Origin: Sulfuritalea sp.
GTDB taxonomy: Bacteria > Pseudomonadota > Gammaproteobacteria > Burkholderiales > Rhodocyclaceae
DNA length: 64,000 nt
Assembly (NCBI GenBank): GCA_016708585.1
Contig: JADJFK010000016.1
Span: 1-64,000 of the forward strand
Direction of reading: 5' to 3'
Below are positions 42,305 to 50,847 of this stretch, piece after piece (within the stretch, counting starts at the first letter, position 1; every line of letters starts with the position of its first letter). Below the pieces are notes generated by a model. That model was given only the letters and a program-made list of their open reading frames with translations. It searched no databases and had not been told where the DNA came from. The position numbers and the translations under genes were made by a program.

Positions 42305-42976
42305 ATGACGCAGGACGAACTGAAGCAGGCCGTGGCGCGCGTTGCGCGCGATTACGTGGCGGACCGGCTGCCGGTGGGCGGCATCCTCGGAGTCGGCACC
42401 GGCTCCACGGCAAATTTTTTCATCGACGAGATCGCCGCGATAAAGGATCGCATCGGCGGCACGGTGGCGAGCTCCGAGGCCACGGCGAAGCGGCTGCAGC
42501 GCCATGGCATCCGCGTCCTCGATCTGAATGATGTTGACGCCATGGGCATTTATGTCGATGGCGCTGACGAGATCGACCATGGCATGGCGATGGTGAAGGG
42601 CGGTGGCGGTGCGCTGACCCGCGAGAAGATCGTGGCCGCCGTGGCCACCACCTTCGTCTGCATCTGCGATGCCTCGAAGCGGGTCGCGGTGATGGGCAAG
42701 TTTCCACTGCCGGTGGAAGTGATCCCGATGGCACGCGCGCATGTCGCCCGCGAACTGGTGAAACTCGGCGGAACGCCGAAGCTGCGTGAAGGCATGGTGA
42801 CCGATAACGGCAACCTGATCCTCGACGTGCACGGGCTGTCGATCGCCGATCCGGTCGGTCTTGAGAGGCAGATCAACCAGGTTGTCGGCGTCGTCACCAA
42901 CGGCCTGTTTGCGGAGCGCGGCGCCGATGTGCTGCTGCTGGCGACCGACGGCGGCGTGGAGACCTGCACCCGTTGA
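42305..42976 (+). CDS. rpiA: Ribose-5-phosphate isomerase A
   Basis: Interconverts ribose 5-phosphate and ribulose 5-phosphate, used in the pentose phosphate and Calvin cycles. Substrate loop LGVGTGSTANFFID (residues 29-42), SSEATAKRL, DGADEIDHGMAMVKGGGGALTREKIVA (catalytic Asp/Lys region). 223 residues. Follows lpd but is separated by the structured leader. Confidence 0.97.
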   Translation: MTQDELKQAVARVARDYVADRLPVGGILGVGTGSTANFFIDEIAAIKDRIGGTVASSEATAKRLQRHGIRVLDLNDVDAMGIYVDGADEIDHGMAMVKGGGGALTREKIVAAVATTFVCICDASKRVAVMGKFPLPVEVIPMARAHVARELVKLGGTPKLREGMVTDNGNLILDVHGLSIADPVGLERQINQVVGVVTNGLFAERGADVLLLATDGGVETCTR

Positions 42977-43033
42977 AACAAATCCGTCACACGCAGCCGT
43001 TATAGTGGCGGGATTGTGAAGAGGAGTGACGGC

Positions 43034-43750
43034 ATGAACCAGGAACACATCAGCCGGCAGTTCGATGCCGATCTCGAAGGCTTGCGCACGCGCGTGCTGG
43101 CGATGGGCGGTCTGGTCGAGCAGCAACTGATCCGCGCCATGGACGGACTGGAGTCCGGCGACATGGCGCTGCTCGAGCAGGTAATCACCAACGATCGCCT
43201 GGTAAACCGGCACGAAGTCGAACTCGACGAGGCCTGCAACCACGTCATTGCGCGGCGCCAGCCGGCGGCGGTCGACCTGCGCATGATCATGACCGTGGTC
43301 AAGACCATCACCGACCTGGAGCGCATCGGCGATGAGGCCAAGAAGATCGCCAAGATGGCGCGCGACATCCATGCTTCCGATACGCGCATGGTTCCGCGCA
43401 TCGACCTGCGGCCGCCGGCCGACATCGCGGTGGCCATGCTGCGCAAGGCGCTTGATGCCTTCGCCCGGCTCGATGTGACCGCCTCGGCCGAGGTGGTGCG
43501 TCAGGATCGCGAGGTGGATGCCGGCTACAAGGCGGCGATGCGCCAGCTGATAACGTTCATGATGGAAGATCCGCGTACCATTTCAAGCTCGCTCGACCTG
43601 CTGTTCGTCGCCAGGGCGATCGAACGCGTCGGCGATCACGCGAAGAACATTTCGGAGTATGTCGTCTACCTGGTCAAGGGGCGCGACGTGCGCCACATAG
43701 GACTGGCCGCGATGGAAAAAGAGGTTGCCCGGCAACCGGGCAACCTCTGA
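43034..43750 (+). CDS. phoU: Phosphate signalling protein PhoU
   Basis: All-helical regulator linking the Pst transporter to the PhoR kinase. Two three-helix repeats with the metal-binding signature MTVVKTITDLERIGDEAKKIAKMAR and, in the second half, LLFVARAIERVGDHAKNISEYVVYLVKG. 238 residues. The start is set at 43034, with AGGAG 7-8 bases upstream. No pst or phoB/R genes are in the window; a polyphosphate enzyme lies nearby. Confidence 0.95.
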   Translation: MNQEHISRQFDADLEGLRTRVLAMGGLVEQQLIRAMDGLESGDMALLEQVITNDRLVNRHEVELDEACNHVIARRQPAAVDLRMIMTVVKTITDLERIGDEAKKIAKMARDIHASDTRMVPRIDLRPPADIAVAMLRKALDAFARLDVTASAEVVRQDREVDAGYKAAMRQLITFMMEDPRTISSSLDLLFVARAIERVGDHAKNISEYVVYLVKGRDVRHIGLAAMEKEVARQPGNL

Positions 43751-43762
43751 CCGACCCGGATC

Positions 43763-44032
43763 TCAGCGCGGCGGGACGTAACCGCCGACCTGGTCGGCGC
43801 CATCGCCGAAGAAGTGCTTTTGCACCTGCTCGGCCAGATACTTCCTGTGCTGGGGATCGGCAAGGCTCAGGCGGTTCTCGTTGATGATCATGGTCTGCAG
43901 CTTGATCCACTGCTGCCAGGCTTCCTTGGAAACGTTCTCCCAGAGTTTCTTGCCCATTTCGCCGGGCATGGGCGGCAGGTCGAGGCCTTCCGCTTCGCGT
44001 CCGAGTTTGATGCAATTGACCATGCGTGCCAC
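43763..44032 (-). CDS. yggX: Probable Fe(2+)-trafficking protein YggX
   Basis: 89 residues, starting MARMVNCIKLGREAEGLDLPPMPGEMG, with KEAWQQWIKLQTMIINENRLSLADPQHRKYL, the full YggX domain. Helps protect iron-sulfur clusters from oxidation. Convergent with phoU and downstream of argA on the same strand. Confidence 0.96.
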   Translation of the reverse strand: MARMVNCIKLGREAEGLDLPPMPGEMGKKLWENVSKEAWQQWIKLQTMIINENRLSLADPQHRKYLAEQVQKHFFGDGADQVGGYVPPR

Positions 44033-44089
44033 GGTGCTTCCTTTCGTGAATATGGGATGCGCCCAGTTTACCCCGACTTGCGCGGGAAC

Positions 44090-45433
44090 TTACAGCGGCT
44101 TCACCAGCACCTTGGAGCGCCGCTGCAGGTTGTAAAGCTCGCGCCGGGCCTTCGGCAGCTCGTCAACGCCGGTTTCGGCGAAGCCGCGTTCGATGAACCA
44201 GTGCGCGGTGCGCGTGGTCAGGACGAAGAGGCGCTTCAGCTTGAGCTTCCTGGCGCGGGCCTCGACGTGGCTGCACAGCTGTTCGCCGTAGCCGCTGCGG
44301 CGAAAGTCCGGCATCACGGCGAGGCAGGCCAGTTCCGCCGACTTTTCCGTCGAGAACGGATAGAGTGCGGCGCAACCGACAATCACCCCGTCGTGTTCCA
44401 CCACCGAGAAGCGCGTGATTTCCATTTCCAGCCGCTCGCGACCGCGCTTGACCAGGGTGCCGTCGGCTTCCAGGGGTTCGATCAGGCCGAGGATGGCGCC
44501 GACGTCGTCGATGGTGGCGTCGCGCAACTGGGCCAGCGGTGCGCTGGTCATGACGGTGCCGACGCCGTCGCGGGTGAAGAACTCCATGAGCATGGCGCCG
44601 TCGGCCTGGCGGTCGAGGAAATGCACGCGGCCGATGCCGGCGCGGCAGGCGCGGATGGCGCTGGGCAGCACGCGGGCAACTTCCGGCGCCTGCGCCGACA
44701 GGTACCTGGCGGCGAGTTTCTGCGCCTCGTCGGCGGTGACGGCATCGATCAGGGCGCCCTTGGCGGTGACCAGGCCGGGGGCATCGCACAGGTAGATCAG
44801 CTTGTCGGCCTTGACCGCCACGGCCACGGCTTCGGCCACTTCTTCCCAGGCCAGGTTGAAGATCTCGCCGGTCGGCGAGGCGCCGATCGGGGTGATCAGC
44901 ACCACGTTTTCCTGTGCCAGGTCGGCCTGGATTTCCTCGGCGATCACCTTGCGCACTGCGCCCGTATATTGGAAGTCGATGCCGTCGACCACGCCGACCG
45001 GGCGTGCGGTGATGAAGTTGCCGCCGGTGACGCGCAGGAAGGCGCCGGCCATCGGCGTGTTGGGCAGGCCTTGCGAGAGCAGCGCCTCGATCTCGATGCG
45101 GGTGACGCCCATGGCGCGCTTGACGCATTCCAGCGCCTCGCCATCGGTGACGCGCAGCCCCTTGTGGAACTTCGGCGTCAGGCCGCGTGAATGCATTTCG
45201 GCGTCGATCTGCGGCCGCGCGCCATGCACCAGCACCAGGCGGATGCCCATGCTGTCGAGCAGCGCGATGTCATGGATCAGCGCCTGCGCCGCGCCCGCCT
45301 CCAGCACTTCACCGCCGAAGGCGATGACGAAGGTGCGGCCGCGAAAGGCGTGGATGTAGGGCGCCGCCTGCCGCACCCAGGCGACCAGGCGGGCATCGGT
45401 GTCGGGCTGGGTGCTGCGGGTTTCCAGGGTCAT
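44090..45433 (-). CDS. argA: Amino-acid N-acetyltransferase (N-acetylglutamate synthase)
   Basis: First step of arginine synthesis. An N-terminal amino-acid-kinase-like regulatory domain (residues 20-290, with FVIAFGGEVLEAGAAQALIHDIALL and the arginine-site region) is fused to a C-terminal GNAT domain (AELACLAVMPDFRRSGYGEQLCSHVEARARKL). 447 residues, the bacterial ArgA layout. Its ATG overlaps the ppk2 stop by 4 bases, so the genes are coupled. Confidence 0.96.
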   Translation of the reverse strand: MTLETRSTQPDTDARLVAWVRQAAPYIHAFRGRTFVIAFGGEVLEAGAAQALIHDIALLDSMGIRLVLVHGARPQIDAEMHSRGLTPKFHKGLRVTDGEALECVKRAMGVTRIEIEALLSQGLPNTPMAGAFLRVTGGNFITARPVGVVDGIDFQYTGAVRKVIAEEIQADLAQENVVLITPIGASPTGEIFNLAWEEVAEAVAVAVKADKLIYLCDAPGLVTAKGALIDAVTADEAQKLAARYLSAQAPEVARVLPSAIRACRAGIGRVHFLDRQADGAMLMEFFTRDGVGTVMTSAPLAQLRDATIDDVGAILGLIEPLEADGTLVKRGRERLEMEITRFSVVEHDGVIVGCAALYPFSTEKSAELACLAVMPDFRRSGYGEQLCSHVEARARKLKLKRLFVLTTRTAHWFIERGFAETGVDELPKARRELYNLQRRSKVLVKPL

Positions 45434-47136
45434 GGGGCGGGTTTGCCTTTCTTCGGCTTGGCCGCGCGGGATGCGGGTGTCCTGGCGCGGGCCGCTTGCG
45501 CGGCGGGCCGTGTCGGCCTGGCGGGCGGCGCAACCGGCCTGGGCGGTCTGGCGGGCGTGGTCACGGCAACCGGCTTGGCCGGGGCGGCCGACTTCATCTT
45601 CTTCGTGCCCTTGTCATCCTTGCCCGGTTTCTCCGGCTTCGCGCGCGGCACCGGTTTGCCTTCAAGCTCGGCCTCGAGACGCTCGCAGATGGTGCGCAGC
45701 ACTTTCACGCGGGCGTAGCCCTTGTCGTTGGCCTCGACCAGGGTCCATGGCGCGATGCCGGTACTGGTGCGGTCGACCATGTCGCAGATGGCCTCCTGGT
45801 AGGCATCCCACTTTTCGCGGTTGCGCCAGTCTTCCTCGGTGATCTTGAAGCGCTTGAATTCGATCTTCTCGCGTTCCTTGAAACGCTTCAACTGCTCTTC
45901 CTGGCTGATCTGCAGCCAGAATTTGACGACGATGACGCCGGCCTCGGCCAGGTCGTGCTCGAAATCGTTGATCTCGGTATAGGCGCGCAGCCAGTCCGCC
46001 TCGGCGCAGAAGCCCTCGACGCGCTCGACCAGGACGCGGCCGTACCAGGTGCGGTCGAAGATCGCCACCCGGCCGTTGCGCGGGATGTGCCGCCAGAAGC
46101 GCCAAAGGTAGGGTTGCGCACGTTCCTCCTCGGTCGGCGCCGCCACCGGGATGATCTGGTAGTCGCGCGCGTCCATCGAGGCCGCGATGCGGCGGATGGC
46201 GCCGCCCTTGCCGGCGGCGTCCGCACCCTCGAAGGCGCACACCACGGAACGGTCCTTGAAGCGCGGGTCGCGCACCAGCTCGGACAGCCTGCCCTGCCAT
46301 TTCGCCAGTTGCTCTTCGTAATCCTTCTCGCTCAGTGCGTGCTTGAGGTTGAGCTCGGACAATACATTGCGGCCGTCGATGTTCACCCGTATCGGCGGCG
46401 CCACCGGCGTCGCCTGCTTGCCGGCATCCGAGAGGCGCTGGCGGATGGCTTCGAGCAGGATCTTGCCGGTCGTCATCGAGCGGTAGCGGTCATCCTCGCC
46501 TTCGATGATGATCCACGGCGCCCAGGGCGAATTGGTCATGCGCAGCACGTGGCCGACCACGTCCTGCAGCTTGTCGTAGGTCTTGAGCCGGTCCCAGTTC
46601 CACTTGGTGACGCGCCAGGCGGTCTTCGGGTCCTTTTCCAGCGCTTTCAGGCGGCGCTTCTGGCCATCCTTGGTGAGGTGGAACCAGAACTTCAGCACCA
46701 GCGCGCCTTCATTGACCAGCATCGCCTCGAAGCGGTTGATCTGGTCGATGCGCGCATCCATGTCGGCCTTGCTCATGCCGCCGTCAAGGCGGTCGTGGAT
46801 CGGGCTCGAGTACCACGATCCGGCGAACACGCCGATGCGGCCCTTGGGCGGCAGGGCGCGCCAGTAGCGCCACATGAAGGGTCGCGAACGCTCTTCGTCG
46901 CTCGGCGCCGAAAACGCCAGGGTCGAAATGAAGCGCGGGTCCATCCATTCGTACAGGATATTGATGGTCTCGCCCTTGCCGGCCCCATCCTGGCCGCTGA
47001 CCAGCACGACGACCGGAATCTTGCCGTTCTCCTTGAGGTCATACTGGGCGTCCTGCAAGGCGGCGCGCAGCGCCGGGACTTCCTTCTTGTAGGTTTGTTT
47101 GTCGATCTTGTGACCGATTTCCGCAGATTCGAACAT
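45430..47136 (-). CDS. Polyphosphate:AMP phosphotransferase (two PPK2 domains)
   Basis: Family 2 polyphosphate kinase with two fused kinase domains, the layout of PAP-type enzymes that make ADP from AMP and polyphosphate. Walker A motifs are VSGQDGAGKGETI (near residue 50) and FEGADAAGKGGAI (near 300); each domain also has the lid and RTWYGRVLVERVEGF / GSWYSSPIHDRLDGG segments. 568 residues, with a Pro/Ala/Lys-rich tail of about 70 residues. Overlaps rsmE by TGATG. Confidence 0.92.
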   Translation of the reverse strand: MFESAEIGHKIDKQTYKKEVPALRAALQDAQYDLKENGKIPVVVLVSGQDGAGKGETINILYEWMDPRFISTLAFSAPSDEERSRPFMWRYWRALPPKGRIGVFAGSWYSSPIHDRLDGGMSKADMDARIDQINRFEAMLVNEGALVLKFWFHLTKDGQKRRLKALEKDPKTAWRVTKWNWDRLKTYDKLQDVVGHVLRMTNSPWAPWIIIEGEDDRYRSMTTGKILLEAIRQRLSDAGKQATPVAPPIRVNIDGRNVLSELNLKHALSEKDYEEQLAKWQGRLSELVRDPRFKDRSVVCAFEGADAAGKGGAIRRIAASMDARDYQIIPVAAPTEEERAQPYLWRFWRHIPRNGRVAIFDRTWYGRVLVERVEGFCAEADWLRAYTEINDFEHDLAEAGVIVVKFWLQISQEEQLKRFKEREKIEFKRFKITEEDWRNREKWDAYQEAICDMVDRTSTGIAPWTLVEANDKGYARVKVLRTICERLEAELEGKPVPRAKPEKPGKDDKGTKKMKSAAPAKPVAVTTPARPPRPVAPPARPTRPAAQAARARTPASRAAKPKKGKPAP

Positions 47137-47864
47137 CACCAATCTCCCCACAGTGCCATCATGGCCGCCACTGCGCCCAGTCCGGCGGTTTCGGTGCGCA
47201 ATACCCGCGGCCCCAACTGGATCGGCTGGAAGCCGGCGGCATGCGCCGCCAACAGTTCCCCGGCTTCGAAGCCGCCTTCCGGGCCGACCAGCAGAACGAC
47301 TGGCGCGGTCGGCACCGCGAGCTTGCGCAAGGACCCGGAAACCCCCGGCGCGCAGACGAAGCGTAATGTATTTTCCCGCGCTGCGATGCCAAGGTATTGC
47401 GGCAGATCAAGGATTGGTGCGACGGCCGGGATCCGGTTGCGACCGGATTGCTCGCAGGCGGCGATGGCGATGTTGCGCCAGTGCTCCGTGCGGCGCTCGG
47501 CGCGCTCGCCCGAAAGCCGGATCACGCTGCGCTTTGCCGCCACCGGCTGGATGCGCATGACACCCAGCTCGACGGCTTTCTGCACCACCAGATCCATCTT
47601 GTCGCCGGCGGGCAGGGCCTGCACCAGCGTCAGCATCAGCGCCGGTTCGGCGTCGGCGTCTTCGAACCGGGTCAAGGTCGCGCGCAAGCTCTTGCCTGCC
47701 GGATGCAGCGTGGCGTGCCACTGCCCGCCGCGCCCGTCGAACAGGATCGCCGTGTCGCCGGCGCCGACTCTCAGCACCTTCAGCGCATGGTGGGCCGCTT
47801 CGGCGGCCAGTTCCACGGTAGCGCCGGGGTGCAGCGGGAAGGGGCAGAAAAATCTCGGTATCAT
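47136..47864 (-). CDS. rsmE: 16S rRNA m3U1498 methyltransferase
   Basis: SPOUT-type methyltransferase of 16S rRNA. MIPRFFCPFPL N-terminus, LVVQKAVELGVMRIQPV, AACEQSGRNRIP and the knot LLVGPEGGFEAGEL with LGPRVLRTETAGLGAVAAM. 242 residues. RVGAGDTAILFDG near residue 40 matches the repeat core at the DNA level but is also a natural family sequence, so a repeat origin is doubtful. Divergent from the thioredoxin-like gene. Confidence 0.96.
   Translation of the reverse strand: MIPRFFCPFPLHPGATVELAAEAAHHALKVLRVGAGDTAILFDGRGGQWHATLHPAGKSLRATLTRFEDADAEPALMLTLVQALPAGDKMDLVVQKAVELGVMRIQPVAAKRSVIRLSGERAERRTEHWRNIAIAACEQSGRNRIPAVAPILDLPQYLGIAARENTLRFVCAPGVSGSLRKLAVPTAPVVLLVGPEGGFEAGELLAAHAAGFQPIQLGPRVLRTETAGLGAVAAMMALWGDW
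47749..47769 (-). repeat. Repeat-like core inside rsmE (possibly coincidental)
   Basis: The minus strand reads GTCGGCGCCGGCGACACGGC then G, one change from the core. RsmE homologues often have a similar glycine-rich sequence here, so this copy is less certain than the others. Confidence 0.4.
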
Positions 47865-47897
47865 GAGCCGATTATCGCCAAATTCAGGAGACAGCGC

Positions 47898-48455
47898 ATG
47901 GTCAGCCTTTCGCCGCCGGTCTGCGATTTCGGCCGCGCGGCCATCGATTTCGACCTGCCGGGGGTCGACGGCAGGCGCCACAGCCTGGCCAGCGCGCGCG
48001 GGCCGCAAGGCCTGCTGGTGATGTTCATCTGCAACCACTGCCCCTACGTCAAGGCGGTGATCCACCGCATCGTGCGCGATGCCCGGGATCTGGCCGCGCT
48101 GGGCATCGGCAGCATCGCCATCATGAGCAACGACCCGACCGATTATCCGGAGGACTCCTGGGACAACATGGTGGCGATTGCCCGCGACCTGGACTTTCCC
48201 TTTCCTTATGTGCTCGACGCATCGCAAGCCGTGGCGAAGGCCTGCGGCGCCGTGTGCACCCCGGATTTCTTCGGCTACAACGCCGGCCTCGAACTGCAAT
48301 ACCGCGGCCGGCTCGACGAGTCGCGCAAGGAAGCTGCGCCCGAGGGCGTGCGTCGCGACCTGTTCGAAGCCATGCGGCAAGTCGCGCTGACCGGCACGGG
48401 GCCGGCGCAGCAGACCCCCGGCATCGGCTGTTCGATCAAGTGGACCGTTGCATGA
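47898..48455 (+). CDS. Thioredoxin-like (AhpC/TSA-type) protein
   Basis: 185 residues. Redox-like core FICNHCPYVKAVIHRI (CxxC near residue 45), then IMSNDPTDYPEDSWDNM and VCTPDFFGYN (cis-Pro). Such proteins are annotated as thioredoxin family or redoxin, cytoplasmic; the substrate is unknown. Start at 47898 with CAGGAG upstream. It is coupled to the next gene by an ATGA overlap. Confidence 0.85.
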   Translation: MVSLSPPVCDFGRAAIDFDLPGVDGRRHSLASARGPQGLLVMFICNHCPYVKAVIHRIVRDARDLAALGIGSIAIMSNDPTDYPEDSWDNMVAIARDLDFPFPYVLDASQAVAKACGAVCTPDFFGYNAGLELQYRGRLDESRKEAAPEGVRRDLFEAMRQVALTGTGPAQQTPGIGCSIKWTVA

Positions 48456-48937
48456 GGATCCTCCTGCTCCTCGTCGCGCTGCTGGCAATGTCGGCGGCCC
48501 ATGCCGCCGACAACGTCTTGCTGATCCAGTTGCAGGCCGGCGGCGGCTTCAGGGTCTGGCATACCGAAGGCGAAAGCCGCCTCTCCGACGATGAGATCAT
48601 GGAACTCGAGGTCACTGCAAGGCCCGGGGGCGGCGAAGTGACGCCGACCAGCGCCGGTCCTGCGCGCGTCTTCGAATCGGGCGAAGGAGTGACCATCAGC
48701 CTGCTCGATGCGAAGAGCGACGCGACCCTGCTGATCGACCGTGACGACTGCAACCATGTCCGGGTCTGGCACGCCGCCGGCGCTACCACGCTGTCGGAAG
48801 ACCAGGTTGCCGACATTTTCATCAGCGCGCTGCCCGGAGGCGGCAAGCGCATCACCATCGGCGATTACCACATCAAGGCCTTTGTCACCAGGCTGGGCGT
48901 GATCGCGACGCTGTGGAACGCCGCGGCAAAAAAATAG
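48452..48937 (+). CDS. Secreted protein with two copies of an RVWH...PGGG unit
   Basis: 161 residues, function not recognised. Signal peptide MRILLLLVALLAMSAAHAA. Two similar units follow: residues about 33-63 (FRVWHTEGESRLSDDEIMEL, then EVTARPGGGEV) and about 107-135 (VRVWHAAGATTLSEDQVADI, then FISALPGGGKR). The spacing between RVWH and PGGG is about the same in both, so this is an internal duplication. Predicted periplasmic, beta-rich. Translationally coupled to the thioredoxin-like gene and convergent with cbbR. Confidence 0.75.
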   Translation: MRILLLLVALLAMSAAHAADNVLLIQLQAGGGFRVWHTEGESRLSDDEIMELEVTARPGGGEVTPTSAGPARVFESGEGVTISLLDAKSDATLLIDRDDCNHVRVWHAAGATTLSEDQVADIFISALPGGGKRITIGDYHIKAFVTRLGVIATLWNAAAKK

Positions 48938-48953
48938 CCGGCCGCCTTTCCCC

Positions 48954-49934
48954 TCAGCCGGACTTCCGGCCGGCAGATCGGGCTGTTTTCGGCGCGGCTG
49001 TCATGGCGACAGGCCCCTTCCCGCCGACCTGGGCTTCGATCAGGCGCGAACCTTCGCCGTCCATGAACTGCACGAAGGCGGTGGCCGCCGGCATCAATCG
49101 CTTGTCGGTGCGATAGACCAGGCGCCATTGCCGCTTGACCGGCGTATCGCTGATGTCGAGCACCACCAGGCGGCCGACCGCACGCTCCATGCCGATGGTA
49201 TGTTCGGAGATGAAGGACAGGCCAAGTCCCGCCATCACGGCCTGCTTGATGGTCTCGTTGCTGCCGAGTTCCATGGTCGCCCCGGACGGTACCTTGTGCT
49301 GCTCGAGAAAGCGTTCCAGTGCGCCGCGCGTACCCGAACCCGGTTCGCGGATCAGCAGCGTCTCGGCGGCGAGTCGCTGCGGCTCGATGCGCCGTTTGCC
49401 GGCGAGCGGGTGGTCCGGCGCCGCGATGAATACCAGGGGGTGCTCGGCAAATACCTTGGCCACGGTTTCAAACTCGGCCGGCGGCGTGCCCATGATGGCC
49501 AGGTCGATGTCGTTCTCGGCAAGATGGCGCACGATGGTGCCGCGGTTGTTGACCGTCAGCTGCAGTTCGACACCCGGATGGCGGCGACGGTACTCGGCCA
49601 GCAGCGAGGGCGCAAAATACTTGGCGGTGCTGACCACGCCTATCTTGAGGCGGCCGGCTTCGACCCCCTTGAGCGCCGCCATGGCTTCGCCGGCCTCGCG
49701 CAGCTGCTCGGCAATGCGCCGCGCCTGGCGCGCAATTTCCTCGCCGGCGGCGGTCAGCCTCACCTTCTTGCCGGCCTGCTCGGTCAGCGGCAGCCCGGCC
49801 AGGTCTTCCAGCGTTTGTACCTGCATCGACACCGCGGGCTGGGTCAGGTGCAGTTCTTCGGCGGCACGCGAGAACGAGAGGTTGCGGGCAACGGCCTCGA
49901 ATATTTTCAGCTGGCGCAGGGTGACGTTTTTCAT
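48954..49934 (-). CDS. cbbR: CbbR, LysR-type regulator of CO2-fixation genes
   Basis: 326 residues. N-terminal helix-turn-helix FEAVARNLSFSRAAEELHLTQPAVSMQVQTLEDLAG, then a CbbR-like effector domain (VVSTAKYFAPSLLAEYRRRHPGVELQLTVNN, AEFETVAKVFAEHPLVFIAAPDHPL, IREPGSGTRGALERFLEQHKV). Divergent from the cbbY-cbbM-cbbQ-cbbO genes. A CbbR-type dyad lies between it and cbbY, consistent with autoregulation. Confidence 0.93.
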   Translation of the reverse strand: MKNVTLRQLKIFEAVARNLSFSRAAEELHLTQPAVSMQVQTLEDLAGLPLTEQAGKKVRLTAAGEEIARQARRIAEQLREAGEAMAALKGVEAGRLKIGVVSTAKYFAPSLLAEYRRRHPGVELQLTVNNRGTIVRHLAENDIDLAIMGTPPAEFETVAKVFAEHPLVFIAAPDHPLAGKRRIEPQRLAAETLLIREPGSGTRGALERFLEQHKVPSGATMELGSNETIKQAVMAGLGLSFISEHTIGMERAVGRLVVLDISDTPVKRQWRLVYRTDKRLMPAATAFVQFMDGEGSRLIEAQVGGKGPVAMTAAPKTARSAGRKSG

Positions 49935-49984
49935 GCGGAAAGGGCTCCCGGCAAACGGAGGGTGACGTCGAAAATTCGTCCGAT

Positions 49985-50021
49985 CTTATCATCGCCATAA
50001 GAAACCATGACTGGCGCTTAT
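49985..50021. promoter_or_regulatory. Proposed CbbR operator between cbbR and cbbY
   Basis: CTTATCATCGCCATAAG (49985-50001) is a perfect CTTAT-N7-ATAAG dyad, followed by a CTTAT half-site at 50017, exactly 32 bases from the first. The same layout recurs before cbbM and fbp. LysR proteins typically bind a strong dyad plus a weaker downstream half-site. The half-site is only about 30 bases from the cbbY start. Confidence 0.75.
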
Positions 50022-50048
50022 GGGTGGCGGGCGGCTATGCTTTCGTCC

Positions 50049-50762
50049 ATGCTTGAAGCCCTGATCTTCGATGTCGATGGCACGCTGGCCGATACCGAGC
50101 GCGACGGCCATCGCCCGGCGTTCAACGCCGCCTTCGCCGAAGCCGGCCTGCCCTGGCACTGGGACGCGAGGCTCTACGGCGAATTGCTGGAAGTGACCGG
50201 GGGCAAGGAGCGCATTCGCTTCTTCTGCGAACGACACGCGCCGGAGTTCCTGCGGCAGGGGGATGCCGAGGCGCGCATCAGGGAAATTCATGCCGCCAAG
50301 ACGCGGCACTATGTGGCGCTCTGCGCTGAGGGCATTCCCCTGCGCCCCGGCGTCGAGCGCCTGCTGCGCGAAGCGAAGGCCGCCGGCCTGCGCCTGGCCA
50401 TTGCCACCACCACCACGCCGGAAAACATCAGCGCCTTGCTGGCGCCGGACCTGCTCGCCCTGTTCGAAAAAGTCGGCGCCGGCGATACGGTGCCGAACAA
50501 GAAGCCGGCGCCGGACATCTACCTCTGGGTGCTGGCCCAACTGGGCCTGCCGGCCAGGGCCTGCCTCGCCATCGAGGATTCCGCCAACGGCCTCAGGGCC
50601 AGCCGCGGCGCCGGCCTGGCGACCGTGATCACGCGTACTCCCTACACCGATGACCACGATTTCACCGGCGCCCTGGTCCTGCTGCCCGACCTGGGGGCGG
50701 TGGGGGTGCCGCAGCTGCGGCACTGGCATAGCCTTGCTTATGGTAGTGATAAAAAAGTATGA
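50049..50762 (+). CDS. cbbY: CbbY, HAD-family xylulose-1,5-bisphosphate phosphatase type
   Basis: Removes a misfire inhibitor formed by RuBisCO. HAD motif I FDVDGTLADTERDGHR near residue 6, motif II TTTTPENISALL, and KKPAPDIYLWVLAQLGL with the catalytic Lys; IEDSANGLRASRGAGLATVITRTPYT is motif IV. 237 residues. KVGAGDTVPNKKP is repeat-encoded just before motif III, where homologues have a short variable loop; length is not obviously changed. Alternative starts at 50037 and 50007 exist. Confidence 0.9.
   Translation: MLEALIFDVDGTLADTERDGHRPAFNAAFAEAGLPWHWDARLYGELLEVTGGKERIRFFCERHAPEFLRQGDAEARIREIHAAKTRHYVALCAEGIPLRPGVERLLREAKAAGLRLAIATTTTPENISALLAPDLLALFEKVGAGDTVPNKKPAPDIYLWVLAQLGLPARACLAIEDSANGLRASRGAGLATVITRTPYTDDHDFTGALVLLPDLGAVGVPQLRHWHSLAYGSDKKV
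50467..50490 (+). repeat. Dispersed repeat inside cbbY
   Basis: AAAAAGTCGGCGCCGGCGAT then ACGG, sense orientation, translated as KVGAGDTV just before the KKPAP motif. Confidence 0.75.
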
Positions 50763-50773
50763 CTTTAACTTAT
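50737..50773 (+). promoter_or_regulatory. Proposed CbbR operator before cbbM
   Basis: CTTATGGTAGTGATAAA (50737-50753) fits CTTAT-N7-ATAA(G/A), overlapping the end of cbbY; a CTTAT half-site begins at 50769, again 32 bases from the first. The spacing to the cbbM start (75 bases from the half-site end) suits an activator site upstream of the promoter. Confidence 0.75.
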
Positions 50774-50847
50774 GTAGCGGCATGGCTAACATGCCATCCA
50801 TCCGCTGCACCGATTGCCTGAACGAACAGACCACCTAGGAGAACCGC

